Positions 24,677-32,220 are shown, counted from the first letter of the stretch. The stretch is DNA of 32,220 bases from Acidobacteriota bacterium (GCA_003222275.1 QHVJ01000110.1:1-32220), one strand, 5' to 3'. The notes: generated by a model not told the origin, from the letters alone. Made by a program: numbers and translations.

Positions 24677-26230
24677 TCAGTGTAGCCCCGTCCGCGGGAG
24701 CTGCTCCGGCGGCACATGGAAGAGGAGGTGGCTATACGCGACGTGGCCGATGGGGGAGAAGTGCTCCCGCAGCCACCGGTAGCGCTCGGGGCCGTAGACC
24801 CCCACGAGCTGATTGGCGCCGACGAGCACGTAGCCGGCCTGCGGTCCCGGCGGCTCGACGACGATCGCCATCTCGGGGTGTCGGGCCTGGAAGCGCGCGA
24901 TGAAGTAGCGGTGGTCCTCCCAGTCGAGGTTCGAGTCGGCGAGGAAGCGGTACGCGTTGACGCGCCGGCCGATCAGCTCGTTGAAGTACGCGACGTAGTG
25001 CGGGTGGTAGGAGAGCGTCGACGCGGCGTACCACCCGAGGAGCGCGACGACGACGAGGCGTCTCCGCGGCGTCGTTCCGAACGCCGCTCCGCGTGCGCCG
25101 CACAGGATCAGCATCGGCAGGCCCGGCAGCAGATAGCGGATGCCGAGCTGCGCGGTGGCGAGCAGGCTGAAGCACGCCACCACCGCCACGAACGGTACGA
25201 TCAGCACGAGCCAGGTCCATCGGTCGGGACGCGGCTCCTCTCGTCGTGCCATGATCGCCAGGCCGAGGAGCACGAAGAACGCCAGCGGCGTCTTCAGCAG
25301 GATCATCAAGGGGAAGGCATACCAGACCCCGCGCGTGCTGAGCTGCCCCAGGACGTAGTTGAGCCCGCGGCCGACCTCTACGTGCTCCTGCAGGTAGCTC
25401 GAGTAGTCGAGGCCCTGCACGAAGACGCGCGGCAGCGGAACGGGCATGTCGTCTAGATGGCGCGCACGAAAGGCGTCGCTCTCCCAGGTGTAATCGGCCC
25501 AGGGCCGGAAGCTGCCTTTGAAAAGGTAGGCGGCATTCACGAGCAGGACGACGAGGAGCACGAAGCTGGCCGCGGCGGTGGCTATTTTCACCACGTTCGT
25601 CTGCGGTCGCGCCCCCTCTCGCGGCCGGTCGAGCCAGTTCAAGAGGAGGAGCAGCGCCAACACCGGGAAGAGGAGCAGGCTCGTGTACTTCGCCAGCAGC
25701 GCACCGGTGGTTGTGAGCGCGCAGAGTACGAACATGGTCGCGTGCGGGCGACGACAGAGCTTCCAGAAGAAGTAAAGGCTCGCCGCGGTGAAGAACGCCG
25801 CGGGCACGTCGCTCGTGACCTTGTTGCCGTGGGCGAGGAAGTTCGGGTTGAAGACGTAGAGCCAGAGCGCGGCGAGGCCGCCCGCTTCGCCCAGCACCTC
25901 GCGTCCCCAACGGTGGACGAGCGCCCCGAGCAGGAGGGCGAAGATCATCGTGGGCAGCCTGACCTTCAGCAGTGCCGCTTCGGATGCGTTCACTGCGTCC
26001 TGCCGGCAGCCCTCCGCCGCGCAGCCGAGCGCATTCAGGAGCAGGATGGGCATGCGCTGCCCGCGCATCGGCGCGCCGGGTCCGCGGTCGAGGAACCGGT
26101 AGCCGTAAGCCAGGTTGTCGAACTCGTCGTACGCGAGCGGCTTGTGGAGGCTGCTCAGGACGAGCAGGGCGGCCATCACGATCAGCAGCAGCGGGGGAAG
26201 CACGCGGCGCAGCACGCGGGCGGAGGGCAT
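24677..26230 (-). CDS. GT-C fold glycosyltransferase (family 39/PMT_2-like)
   Basis: This 517-residue polytopic protein starts at an ATG at 26230. The catalytic acidic pair is in the first loop (LAYDEFDNLAYGYRFL, Asp35-Glu36). Other motifs are FLAHGNKVTSDVPAAFFTAASLY, QLGIRYLLPGLPMLIL and HPHYVAYFNELIG with ADSNLDWEDHRYF, the usual C-terminal loop of bacterial PMT-like transferases. Family members glycosylate proteins or lipids from polyprenyl donors. It ends 5 bp before the GNAT gene start, so GT-C, GNAT and deacetylase probably form one transcript. Confidence 0.85.
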   Translation of the reverse strand: MPSARVLRRVLPPLLLIVMAALLVLSSLHKPLAYDEFDNLAYGYRFLDRGPGAPMRGQRMPILLLNALGCAAEGCRQDAVNASEAALLKVRLPTMIFALLLGALVHRWGREVLGEAGGLAALWLYVFNPNFLAHGNKVTSDVPAAFFTAASLYFFWKLCRRPHATMFVLCALTTTGALLAKYTSLLLFPVLALLLLLNWLDRPREGARPQTNVVKIATAAASFVLLVVLLVNAAYLFKGSFRPWADYTWESDAFRARHLDDMPVPLPRVFVQGLDYSSYLQEHVEVGRGLNYVLGQLSTRGVWYAFPLMILLKTPLAFFVLLGLAIMARREEPRPDRWTWLVLIVPFVAVVACFSLLATAQLGIRYLLPGLPMLILCGARGAAFGTTPRRRLVVVALLGWYAASTLSYHPHYVAYFNELIGRRVNAYRFLADSNLDWEDHRYFIARFQARHPEMAIVVEPPGPQAGYVLVGANQLVGVYGPERYRWLREHFSPIGHVAYSHLLFHVPPEQLPRTGLH

Positions 26231-26308
26231 CGCGCGGGACAGTAGCAGCGGCGGCGCCGGCCCTCAACTCCGGCGCCATCCCGCGCCATCCGGCGCGGCC
26301 GTCAGAAG

Positions 26309-26340
26309 ACGGGGAGCGCCGCGGCAACGGCGCCCCCCGT
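26309..26340 (-). terminator. Hairpin after the M36 peptidase gene
   Basis: The plus strand reads ACGGGGAGCGCCG, loop CGGCAA, CGGCGCCCCCCGT: a 13-bp stem with one A-C mismatch. It starts seven bases downstream of the peptidase stop. No T-run follows on the minus strand, only a weak TCTTCT, so intrinsic termination may be partial. This is the main structure in the 26231-26346 gap. Confidence 0.55.
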
Positions 26341-26346
26341 GACGGT

Positions 26347-29025
26347 CTAGTGGAACCGGAAGTACGATACCGCGTCGCTGGCGGCCGGTACGCGCAACGT
26401 CAGCCGCCGGCACGTCCCCGCCCAGGACGCGTCGGTCTTCCAGTTGACGTGGTACTCGTTCCCGTCCTGGCTCAACCCCGTGGCGCCGGGCGAGTCGAGA
26501 GGCGAAGGAGCCTCACCGGTGGTTACGAGCGAGCTGCAGTCGACCGGCTGGGAGTCGATCTGGAGGTTGGCGCCGGCCCCCGCGAGCGTGAACTTCACGG
26601 GCACGGTGGCGCCGGCGTTGACGTCGTTGAGCGCCCCGTTGCCCTCGACCGGCGGATGGAAGCCGCCGAAAGAGGCCGCGGTGCAGGCCGCAGGCAGGTC
26701 GGTGTTCGCGACGCCGTCCGTACGGTTGTTGGAGCTGCCCTGGCTCGCGCTGAACCCGAGCCCGCGCTTGGCGAAGGCGCGCCAGATCTCGCACTGGTTC
26801 TTCCCGCCGGTGAGCGCGACGTCCGCGGTGAGGATCCCGTTGCGGCCGTCCACGAAGCCGGGCAAGCAGGGCTGGAACTTCATCCCGTCGATCACGAGCT
26901 GGATGGCGAGGTTGTTCCCGCCGGTCTTCCAGGACGCGTAGACGTCGGGGTTGTAGCCGTGGCGATCGACGAGGTTCCAGTACATCTCCCACAGCATCGT
27001 GTTCCAGACGTAGCCGATGCCGTGAGGCTGGCTGATGTTGACCGTGTCGGCCACCGAGGCGTACGTGGACGGGTTCACGGTCATGTCGGTGGTGTAGGCC
27101 GTGGGCCGGATACCCACGTCGTCGGGCGGCTGGAACACGACGTAGGTGCCGACGCCGCGGGGCGTGGTGGACGTGTCCGACGGATGCGTGGTGAGCACGA
27201 GCGACCACCAGTCGCTCCAGCCCTCGCCCATCTGCTCGGCGTTCTGAAGGCACGCCACCGTCGCGGGTCCGCCCGTGAGGCGGTTGGAGACGCCGTGACC
27301 GTACTCGTGCGAGATCACGCCGCTGTCGATGTCGGAGTCGCGGTCGGGCGCGCCGCCGGTACCGTCGGCGACGGTGGCGTTGAGGGGCACGTTGGCCTTG
27401 AACAGGGTGCCGTCGTCGAGGCTGATCATCACGGACGGGATCACGATCGTGAAATCCGCCCCGCCCATGCCGATGGGCGGTCCGGCGACGTTGTTCACGA
27501 CGATCACCATCAACGCGCCATTGACCTGCGCCTTCTTCACCTTCGCGACGAAGGTGCAGCTTCCACGGTCGATGAGCGCGATCTTCCCGGCCGGATTGGC
27601 CAGGTACGGATCCAACGGCTGTCCGGATTGATACGCGGGATCGCAGCCGCGTCCAACGTAGACGACCTCGCCGCTGATGGGGCCGGTGGTCACGAGGCTC
27701 TCCCCGAAGCCGCCCATGGGACCGAAGTAGGTGCCGGCGATGGGGGACGGCGAGTGCACCGTCACGGGGTTGGGCGCCGAGGAACGCCACTCGAACATCT
27801 GCATGCGCGGGCGAAGCCCGTCCACCGGCGTGCCGAAGTTGGCGTTGTTCCGGCCGCTCCCGTCCTGGGCCTCGGCTCTCACGTCGTCGTTGCCGAGCCC
27901 GCCCTTGCCGTAGTTGTTCACCTGGAAGTTGCCGGCGGCTTCGTCGAAGCCGTACTCGTAGGTCACGTCGTGCATGATGTTGTTCCAGTAGAAGAGATTG
28001 GTGACCATGGCGGGCTGCGAATCCAGCGGACGGCGGTCGAGGTCGAGGGCGAAGTCGAACGAGAGCCCCGGCCCACCGTCGGGGCTGCTGCCGGGATCGA
28101 CGACGTTGTTGTTGTCGCGGTCGGCGTAGGCATGGACGTTGTTGCCGCGCGTGATCGTGAACTCGGGTCCGGAAACGCCGTTCGTGTCGTGCCAGCCGAA
28201 GGGCGAGGCGTTGGGGTTCGCGGCGTTGCTCACGAGCGAGCGGTCGCCGTCGCTCGGGCTCTCGAACGGCATCGCGAACACGCGGTACGTCGCGCCGTCG
28301 GTCGGCGGAAAGGAAGCGATGGGCGTGGCCAGCCCGGCCGGATGCGCGATGGCGGCGGCGATCGCGCTCGCGGAGTCGTGGACGATGAGGTCCTGGGCGC
28401 CGAGCGACTCGCCGGTCGTCGCATCCACGAAGGCGTTCCACCAGTGCTCGCCGCTGGTCTCCTCGATGTCGAGGCTCCAGGCCAGTCGTACGGACCCCGC
28501 CATCGGCAGCCAAACCAGCCTCGCCTCGATCGGCTTGACCGCGACGCCGCCGTCCGAGACCGTCGTAGCGTCGCCGGGCCCGCCCCGTCGAGCCAGCACC
28601 TTGAACTCCTTCGAGGGCTTCAGGCCAAGGTGTCCGGCGGCCGCTCGCACCGCGTCCACGGCCGCCTTGCGCGCGTTCTGCCCGCCGGCGGCGGCGGCGA
28701 TGTTGGCCACGAAGCGGTTTCCGGCGCTCAGCACGTTCCCGTCCCGGGTGACGTTCACGTTCAGGATCGCAGCGTGGACCTCGATCCCCTTGTGGAGCTG
28801 CTGGAGGTACACGTGGGTCACGCCGGTGTGCCGGTCGGTCACCTCGCTGCTCACGGCGTAGTCGTTGATGTCCGAGCCGGTCAGGCCCAGCTCCTGCTTG
28901 TGCTCCTGGACGTATGCTCGGGCAGTCTCGACCGCGCTTCCGCCCGCCGCCACCGTCGACGCCAGCACGGCGCCGGCCAGGGCGAGGGTGGACAACGCGG
29001 GTGTGGCAATGCGTCTCTCGAGCAT
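26347..29025 (-). CDS. Secreted M36 (fungalysin) metallopeptidase with PA and PxKF domains
   Basis: This 892-residue precursor has a signal peptide at ~1-27, then an FTP-type propeptide region (HKQELGLTGSDINDYAVSSE, THVYLQQLHKGIEVHAA). The M36 catalytic domain has HEYGH at 573-577 (zinc His573 and His577, catalytic Glu574) and the third ligand Glu601 in EQMGEGWSDWW. A protease-associated domain is inserted near 420-560 (GKIALIDRGSCTFVAKVKKAQ). The C-terminal ~100 residues form a PxKF-type domain (NAGATVPVKFTL, GNEYHVNWKTD). The ATG at 29025 is preceded by GGAGG at a short spacing of four, and codons further upstream are not needed. It is likely an extracellular protease for nutrient acquisition. 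The PxKF domain may help surface or matrix attachment (inference). Confidence 0.92.
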   Translation of the reverse strand: MLERRIATPALSTLALAGAVLASTVAAGGSAVETARAYVQEHKQELGLTGSDINDYAVSSEVTDRHTGVTHVYLQQLHKGIEVHAAILNVNVTRDGNVLSAGNRFVANIAAAAGGQNARKAAVDAVRAAAGHLGLKPSKEFKVLARRGGPGDATTVSDGGVAVKPIEARLVWLPMAGSVRLAWSLDIEETSGEHWWNAFVDATTGESLGAQDLIVHDSASAIAAAIAHPAGLATPIASFPPTDGATYRVFAMPFESPSDGDRSLVSNAANPNASPFGWHDTNGVSGPEFTITRGNNVHAYADRDNNNVVDPGSSPDGGPGLSFDFALDLDRRPLDSQPAMVTNLFYWNNIMHDVTYEYGFDEAAGNFQVNNYGKGGLGNDDVRAEAQDGSGRNNANFGTPVDGLRPRMQMFEWRSSAPNPVTVHSPSPIAGTYFGPMGGFGESLVTTGPISGEVVYVGRGCDPAYQSGQPLDPYLANPAGKIALIDRGSCTFVAKVKKAQVNGALMVIVVNNVAGPPIGMGGADFTIVIPSVMISLDDGTLFKANVPLNATVADGTGGAPDRDSDIDSGVISHEYGHGVSNRLTGGPATVACLQNAEQMGEGWSDWWSLVLTTHPSDTSTTPRGVGTYVVFQPPDDVGIRPTAYTTDMTVNPSTYASVADTVNISQPHGIGYVWNTMLWEMYWNLVDRHGYNPDVYASWKTGGNNLAIQLVIDGMKFQPCLPGFVDGRNGILTADVALTGGKNQCEIWRAFAKRGLGFSASQGSSNNRTDGVANTDLPAACTAASFGGFHPPVEGNGALNDVNAGATVPVKFTLAGAGANLQIDSQPVDCSSLVTTGEAPSPLDSPGATGLSQDGNEYHVNWKTDASWAGTCRRLTLRVPAASDAVSYFRFH

Positions 29026-29182
29026 GCTGCCTCCATTCTTTCGCGCAGCGGAGGGTGGTGCGATGCGGCTTTGGTGAGTGCAGAAGTCTCGCACAGCCCG
29101 CGCGCCAGGTGCAAGAGGGTGTCGAGTTGGCGGCGGGTCAAGCGACCCACTGGCATCGAGTTGGGTCGTCCGTGCGGCCGGA

Positions 29183-29212
29183 TTGTCCGGACCGCGAGCC
29201 TTCTGTTACGAT
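29183..29212 (+). promoter_or_regulatory. Probable promoter of tRNA-Thr
   Basis: TTGTCC (29183-29188) and TACGAT (29207-29212) are separated by 18 bp and end 35 bp before the tRNA. Each box matches the sigma-70 consensus at four of six positions. The -35 box lies in a small inverted repeat, CCGGA-TTG-TCCGG (29178-29190). Confidence 0.45.
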
Positions 29213-29219
29213 GACCGTT

Positions 29220-29238
29220 CACGCCGGCCTCCGGCGTG
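29220..29238 (+). repeat. Perfect short hairpin between promoter and tRNA-Thr
   Basis: CACGCCGG-CCT-CCGGCGTG is an 8-bp perfect stem with a three-base loop, ten bases before the tRNA 5' end. It would be part of the 5' leader removed by RNase P. It could aid processing or be incidental. Confidence 0.5.
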
Positions 29239-29247
29239 CCTGCCCCA

Positions 29248-29322
29248 GCCGGCGTAGCTCAGCGGTAGAGCAGCTGATTCGTAATCAGCAGGTCCTCGGT
29301 TCAATCCCGAGCGCCGGCTCCA
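29248..29322 (+). tRNA. tRNA-Thr(CGT)
   Basis: The cloverleaf is complete. The acceptor stem is GCCGGCG with CGCCGGC, the D arm is GCTC-AGCGGTA-GAGC, and the anticodon arm is GCTGA-TTCGTAA-TCAGC with anticodon CGT (29280-29282), which reads ACG. The T arm is CTCGG-TTCAATC-CCGAG. The discriminator base is T (29319) and CCA is encoded (29320-29322). The next ~430 bp hold no clear gene. Confidence 0.97.
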
Positions 29323-29368
29323 ATGCTTCAAGAGCTTATGGTCAGCGTCCTTCCCGCTCGCGTCGCTC

Positions 29369-29400
29369 GGGGTAACACCGGGGTAACACCGGGCTAACAG
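29369..29400 (+). repeat. Tandem GGGGTAACACC repeats 47 bp after tRNA-Thr
   Basis: Two exact 11-bp units (29369-29379 and 29380-29390) are followed by a degenerate third, GGGCTAACAG (29391-29400). Short direct repeats next to a tRNA 3' end can be recombinase arm sites, but that is only inference here. Confidence 0.7.
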
Positions 29401-29661
29401 CGTGGTAGCCGAGACTCACGATCGGATCGACCATATTCCAGATGCCACAGTTCGATCTGAGCCAACATGGGTTACTTGGCCGCGGTGACCGTCCCGCGCT
29501 ACCGGAACGACCGTTTCAACTGTGGAGACGTCTTCGGCCACCACTGGATGGGTAACCGAAGTGCCGGCGAAACGAACGTCGCGAAGCACACCAATCCAAT
29601 CGCGGCAGGTATCCCGATCCTGCCTGTCCGGGTTCGCATGTGAGACTCTACGACGAAATCG

Positions 29662-29695
29662 CGCGCCGTTTCCGTCTGTCGCGCCGTTTCCGTCT
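29662..29695 (+). repeat. Two 16-bp direct repeats
   Basis: CGCGCCGTTTCCGTCT occurs at 29662-29677 and 29680-29695, an 18-bp period, about 55 bp before the DUF35 gene. It could be an operator pair for the following operon or a simple local duplication. Confidence 0.7.
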
Positions 29696-29750
29696 TGACG
29701 CTTCAGCGAGTGGGGGCTAGTGTGCGGGCAGGTCCGAAGGCCGGACATCC

Positions 29751-30185
29751 ATGGATCTTCATGACGTAGCGCCGGTCCTGGTCGAGGGTCGGATCCGGAT
29801 TCCCTATCGCTGGCCGGCCGGCCGCGCGGGCGGCCGGTTTCTCACCCTCCTCCGCGACGAAGGCCGCCTGATAGGCCTGCGCTGCTCGCGCTGCCGGCGC
29901 GTCTTCGTGCCGCCCAGGACGAGATGCCTCTCGTGCCACGTTCCCTGCGAGGAAGAGGTCGGCGTGGGCCCCGAAGGCGAAGTGCTGGCTTGGACGGTCT
30001 CACGGCGTGCTTCGCCTCCGGCCGTCCTGGCCCTCGTCCGCCTCGACGGCGCCGACACCGCCCTCCTCCACGTCCTGCACGGGGTGGAGCCCACGGCGGT
30101 CCGCAACGGCCTGCGCGTGAAGGCCGTCCTCGCCGAGACCCGCCGCGGTCATATCACCGACCTGGACGGCTTCCGTCCACTCTGA
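29751..30185 (+). CDS. DUF35 zinc-ribbon/OB-fold acyl-CoA-associated protein
   Basis: This 144-residue protein has the DUF35 plan: an N-terminal helix region, a rubredoxin-like zinc ribbon with C45-x2-C48 and C59-x2-C62 (LRCSRCRRVFVPPRTRCLSC), and an OB fold (~70-144). DUF35 proteins pair with thiolase-fold enzymes. Examples are ChsH2 with the steroid aldolase Ltp2, and the DUF35 partner that channels acetoacetyl-CoA between thiolase and HMG-CoA synthase in archaea. Here two thiolase-like genes follow at once, 8 bp and 17 bp apart, which supports a complex. The start is the ATG at 29751; the Shine-Dalgarno is weak. Confidence 0.88.
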   Translation: MDLHDVAPVLVEGRIRIPYRWPAGRAGGRFLTLLRDEGRLIGLRCSRCRRVFVPPRTRCLSCHVPCEEEVGVGPEGEVLAWTVSRRASPPAVLALVRLDGADTALLHVLHGVEPTAVRNGLRVKAVLAETRRGHITDLDGFRPL

Positions 30186-30193
30186 GGGCACCG

Positions 30194-31249
30194 ATGCGGC
30201 CCGTGGGCATCGTGGGCGTCGCGCAGACCCGGCACGCAGAGCGCCGGGACGATGTCAACTATGCGGAGCTGGCCTTCGAGGTCGTCTCCGACCTCCTGGC
30301 CCGGACGGGCTGGTCGCACGACCGCATCGACACGGTCATCACCGCCTCCAGCGACTTCTGGGACGGGCGCACCATCTCGGACATGGCCGTGCAGGACGCG
30401 GCCGGTGCCGCCGGAAAGTCGGCCTCGAAGGTTTCGATGGATGGGACGTTCGCGCTCGTCTACGCCGCGGCCCGCATCGGCTCCGGCGCCTACCGCACCT
30501 GCCTGGTGGTGGCCCACGGCAAGGCCTCCGAGGGCAACCCGCGGCTCATCGCCAACGCCGCCTTCGACCCCATCTTCCAGCGACCCATGGGCATCGACGA
30601 CCACTTGGCCCTGGGTCTCCAGGCCCGCCGCTTCCTCGACCGCCGGCGACTCACCCCGGGGGTGTTGGTCGAGGCCGCCGCGCGGTCCGCCGCCGCCGCC
30701 GCCACGAACCCCAACGCCCACCGGCGGCAGGCGGCCCACGTGCTCGTCGCCGACCCGCTGCACGAGGACGAGATCGCTCCCGATTCCGACGGGGCCTGCG
30801 CCGTGCTCCTCGCGGACGCCGAGACCGTGCGCGGTGAGGCCGTATGGCTCGACGGGTTCGCCTTTGCCACCGACGTGCACGGGCTGGGAGACCGGGACCT
30901 GGGCGAGCCGGGCGTGCTGCGGCAGGTCGCGCGCGAAGCGTACCGCAGCGCGGGTGTCCGCGACCCCGATCGCGAGCTGGACGTGGTCGAAGTCCACGAC
31001 GCCTCCAGCGCGCAGACCCTGCTCTGGCGGGAAGGCCTTGGACTGGCCGACGCCGGCGGTCCGGCCTGGAACCCGTCCGGCGGTGCCATGAGCGCGCAGC
31101 CCGGCTTTGCCACCGGGCTCGTACGCGTGGCCGAGGTCTTCGAGCGTCTCGCGCAGGGCGAGGGGAAGACCGGCCTCGCCCACGGCATGACCGGCTTCGT
31201 GGGCCAGGCGCATTGCGCGTGGATCCTGAGAAAGAGGGCCAGGGCCTGA
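30194..31249 (+). CDS. Thiolase-fold protein lacking catalytic Cys and His (SCP2/Ltp2-like), copy 1
   Basis: This 351-residue thiolase-superfamily protein of the lipid-transfer (SCP-x/Ltp) type starts at an ATG at 30194 with GAGGG upstream. Fold signatures are MRPVGIVGVAQTRHAERR, an NPSGGAMSAQPGFATGL loop and GMTGFVGQAHCAWIL near the end. Where an active thiolase has the nucleophilic Cys (NxCxSG-like), this protein has SKVSMDGTFALVYAA, with Gly84 at the likely position. The usual GHPxGATG histidine is replaced by Gln (AQPGFATG). It is therefore unlikely to do Claisen chemistry. Ltp2-type retro-aldolases also lack these residues and use a DUF35 partner, which the preceding gene supplies. The substrate is unknown. 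Confidence 0.85.
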   Translation: MRPVGIVGVAQTRHAERRDDVNYAELAFEVVSDLLARTGWSHDRIDTVITASSDFWDGRTISDMAVQDAAGAAGKSASKVSMDGTFALVYAAARIGSGAYRTCLVVAHGKASEGNPRLIANAAFDPIFQRPMGIDDHLALGLQARRFLDRRRLTPGVLVEAAARSAAAAATNPNAHRRQAAHVLVADPLHEDEIAPDSDGACAVLLADAETVRGEAVWLDGFAFATDVHGLGDRDLGEPGVLRQVAREAYRSAGVRDPDRELDVVEVHDASSAQTLLWREGLGLADAGGPAWNPSGGAMSAQPGFATGLVRVAEVFERLAQGEGKTGLAHGMTGFVGQAHCAWILRKRARA

Positions 31250-31266
31250 CGGTCGGGGAGCGCGCC

Positions 31267-32220
31267 ATGGGAGATCCTGTCGCCATCGTGGGAGCCGGGC
31301 AGACGGCGCACCGCTCGCGCCGGCTGGACGTGAGCGCGCCGGAGCTGATCGACGAGGCGGTGCAGGCCGCCCTCCTGGACGCGCGGCTCGAGCCCGACGG
31401 CATCGACGCCGTCGTGGTCGGCAACATGGAGCACTTCGAGGGCATCCACCTCTCGGACCTGTGGGCGGTGGAAGGCACGGGCGGCGCGGGCAAGCCGCAG
31501 CTCAAGGTCGCCACCGGCGGCACCACGGGCTCGTCGTTGGCCCAGGCCGCCTACTACCTGGTCGCAAGCGGGTTCTTCCGCACGGTGATGGCCGTGGGCT
31601 GGGAGCGTCTCTCCGACTCGGAAGGAGAGACGACCACGGGCATCGTTACCGCCTTCGACCCCATCTACGAGCGCCCCACCCTGGCCGGCGCGGTGAGCGG
31701 CCTGGCCATCATGGCGTGCCACTACCAGGCCAAGTACGGGACGCGTGCCGAGGACGCGGCGCTGGTGGTGGTGCAAGCGCGCGAGAATGCGGCCCGCAAC
31801 CCGCACGCTCATCTACGCCAGCCGGTCACGGTGGCAGAAGTCCTGGCATCCCCCGTCCTCTCCACCCCCATCCGTCACCTGGACATGTGCCCCACGTCCG
31901 ACGGGGCTTGCGCCGTGGTCTTCAGCGGCCGACCCGGCGATGGGCGTGTGGCCTGGGTACGAGGCGTGTCCTCCCGACACAATCACACCTACATCGGCGA
32001 CGTCACCGAGGGCGCGGTGTCCTACCTGAACACGCTGCGGCTGGCCGCCGAGGACGCATACCGACAGGCGGGCGTCGCCGATCCGCGCCAGCAGCTCGAC
32101 GTGGTCGAGATGTACGAGCCCTGCACCTGGGCCGCGTTCGAATGGTCGGAGGCGCTCGGCCTGTGCGGGCCGGGGGAAGCGGCCCGGATGTGGGCGGAAG
32201 GGGCCACGCGCCTGGACGGA
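31267..32220 (+). CDS. Thiolase-fold protein lacking catalytic Cys (SCP2/Ltp2-like), copy 2, 3'-truncated
   Basis: The frame is open from the ATG at 31267 to the window end (318 residues visible), with GGGGAG about seven bases before the start. MGDPVAIVGAGQTAHRSRRL and the AVVFSGRPGDG, VVEMYEPCTWAAFEWSEAL regions match the thiolase-like lipid-transfer family. The segment at the expected nucleophile is KVATGGTTGSSLAQAA, with Gly85 in place of Cys. It is a distant paralogue of the preceding gene, 17 bp downstream, so a heteromeric pair is likely. The C-terminal catalytic loops are outside the window, so the His and second Cys positions cannot be judged. Confidence 0.88.
   Translation, partial: MGDPVAIVGAGQTAHRSRRLDVSAPELIDEAVQAALLDARLEPDGIDAVVVGNMEHFEGIHLSDLWAVEGTGGAGKPQLKVATGGTTGSSLAQAAYYLVASGFFRTVMAVGWERLSDSEGETTTGIVTAFDPIYERPTLAGAVSGLAIMACHYQAKYGTRAEDAALVVVQARENAARNPHAHLRQPVTVAEVLASPVLSTPIRHLDMCPTSDGACAVVFSGRPGDGRVAWVRGVSSRHNHTYIGDVTEGAVSYLNTLRLAAEDAYRQAGVADPRQQLDVVEMYEPCTWAAFEWSEALGLCGPGEAARMWAEGATRLDG

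Larger units (their letters stand above)
29323..29750. other. Gene-free stretch after tRNA-Thr with short tandem repeats
   Basis: I see no gene that I would defend here. The base composition looks less GC-rich than the neighbours. Short frames on both strands have no family motif. Notable structure is limited to the two tandem repeats listed separately. Position directly 3' of a tRNA makes a former integration site plausible, but no integrase and no second copy of the tRNA 3' end was seen in this window. Confidence 0.5.

Noticed and set aside
25972..29214. 1080-codon plus-strand frame opposite the M36 peptidase
   Set aside because: Low-complexity Val/Gly/Arg/His composition of an antisense shadow; the minus strand has the HEYGH peptidase.
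29499..29639. 46-codon minus-strand frame with a hydrophobic start (MRTRTGRIGIP...)
   Set aside because: Too short, no ribosome site and no recognisable partner; kept only as part of the non-coding stretch.
29416..29748. 110-codon open frame on the minus strand after tRNA-Thr
   Set aside because: No family motif, mixed codon usage unlike neighbours, and its N-terminal repeat simply reflects the 16-bp DNA repeat.
9432..32220. CRISPR array, insertion sequence or prophage genes
   Set aside because: No regularly spaced repeats, transposase or phage motif was found anywhere in the window.

Overview
This is a GC-rich bacterial chromosome segment with tightly packed genes and frequent 1-8 bp overlaps. 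The gene content fits a soil or sediment Gram-negative from an under-sampled phylum, and Acidobacteriota-like is my best guess. The hints are separate nuoC and nuoD with a second nuoB, a DUF481 outer-membrane protein, an M36 peptidase with a PxKF tail, an ExeM-type nuclease with Calx-beta repeats, and several GT-C/YfhO-type membrane proteins. No rRNA or marker gene fixes the taxon.

Layout. (1) 1-9206, minus strand: a respiratory complex I operon read as nuoA-B-C-D-H-I-J-K-N. E, F and G are absent between D and H, and L and M are absent between K and N. The run continues without a real gap into an exported alpha/beta hydrolase, a DUF481 porin-like protein and a second, divergent nuoB that leaves the window at base 1. 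A consensus TATAAT promoter lies in front of nuoA inside a palindrome. (2) 9432-13670, plus: a 1412-residue secreted nuclease with lamin-tail, Ig, EEP nuclease, two Ig-like and three Calx-beta domains. (3) 13657-26230, both strands: a cell-surface region. It has five polytopic GT-C/YfhO-type membrane proteins, a lipoprotein-type sulfatase, a PIG-L/LmbE deacetylase with a GNAT acetyltransferase, and two paralogous six-cysteine lipoproteins of unknown function that flank the sulfatase. (4) 26347-29025, minus: a secreted M36 (fungalysin) metallopeptidase with a likely terminator. (5) 29248-29322: tRNA-Thr(CGT) with encoded CCA, followed by about 430 bp of non-coding DNA with short tandem repeats, possibly an integration scar. 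(6) 29751-32220, plus: a DUF35 zinc-ribbon/OB protein and two thiolase-fold proteins that lack the catalytic cysteine; the second runs off the right edge.

How the parts may work together. The nuo genes supply most of the membrane arm and the connecting B/C/D/I module of complex I, but antiporter subunits L and M and the NADH-input module must be encoded elsewhere. The GT-C, sulfatase and deacetylase genes suggest building and editing of a surface glycan (inference). The DUF35/thiolase-like set resembles acyl-CoA aldolase (Ltp2-ChsH2 type) or archaeal-type thiolase assemblies. The most novel-looking items are the duplicated six-cysteine lipoprotein family, the split nuo operon with a trailing second nuoB, and the Cys-less thiolase pair.
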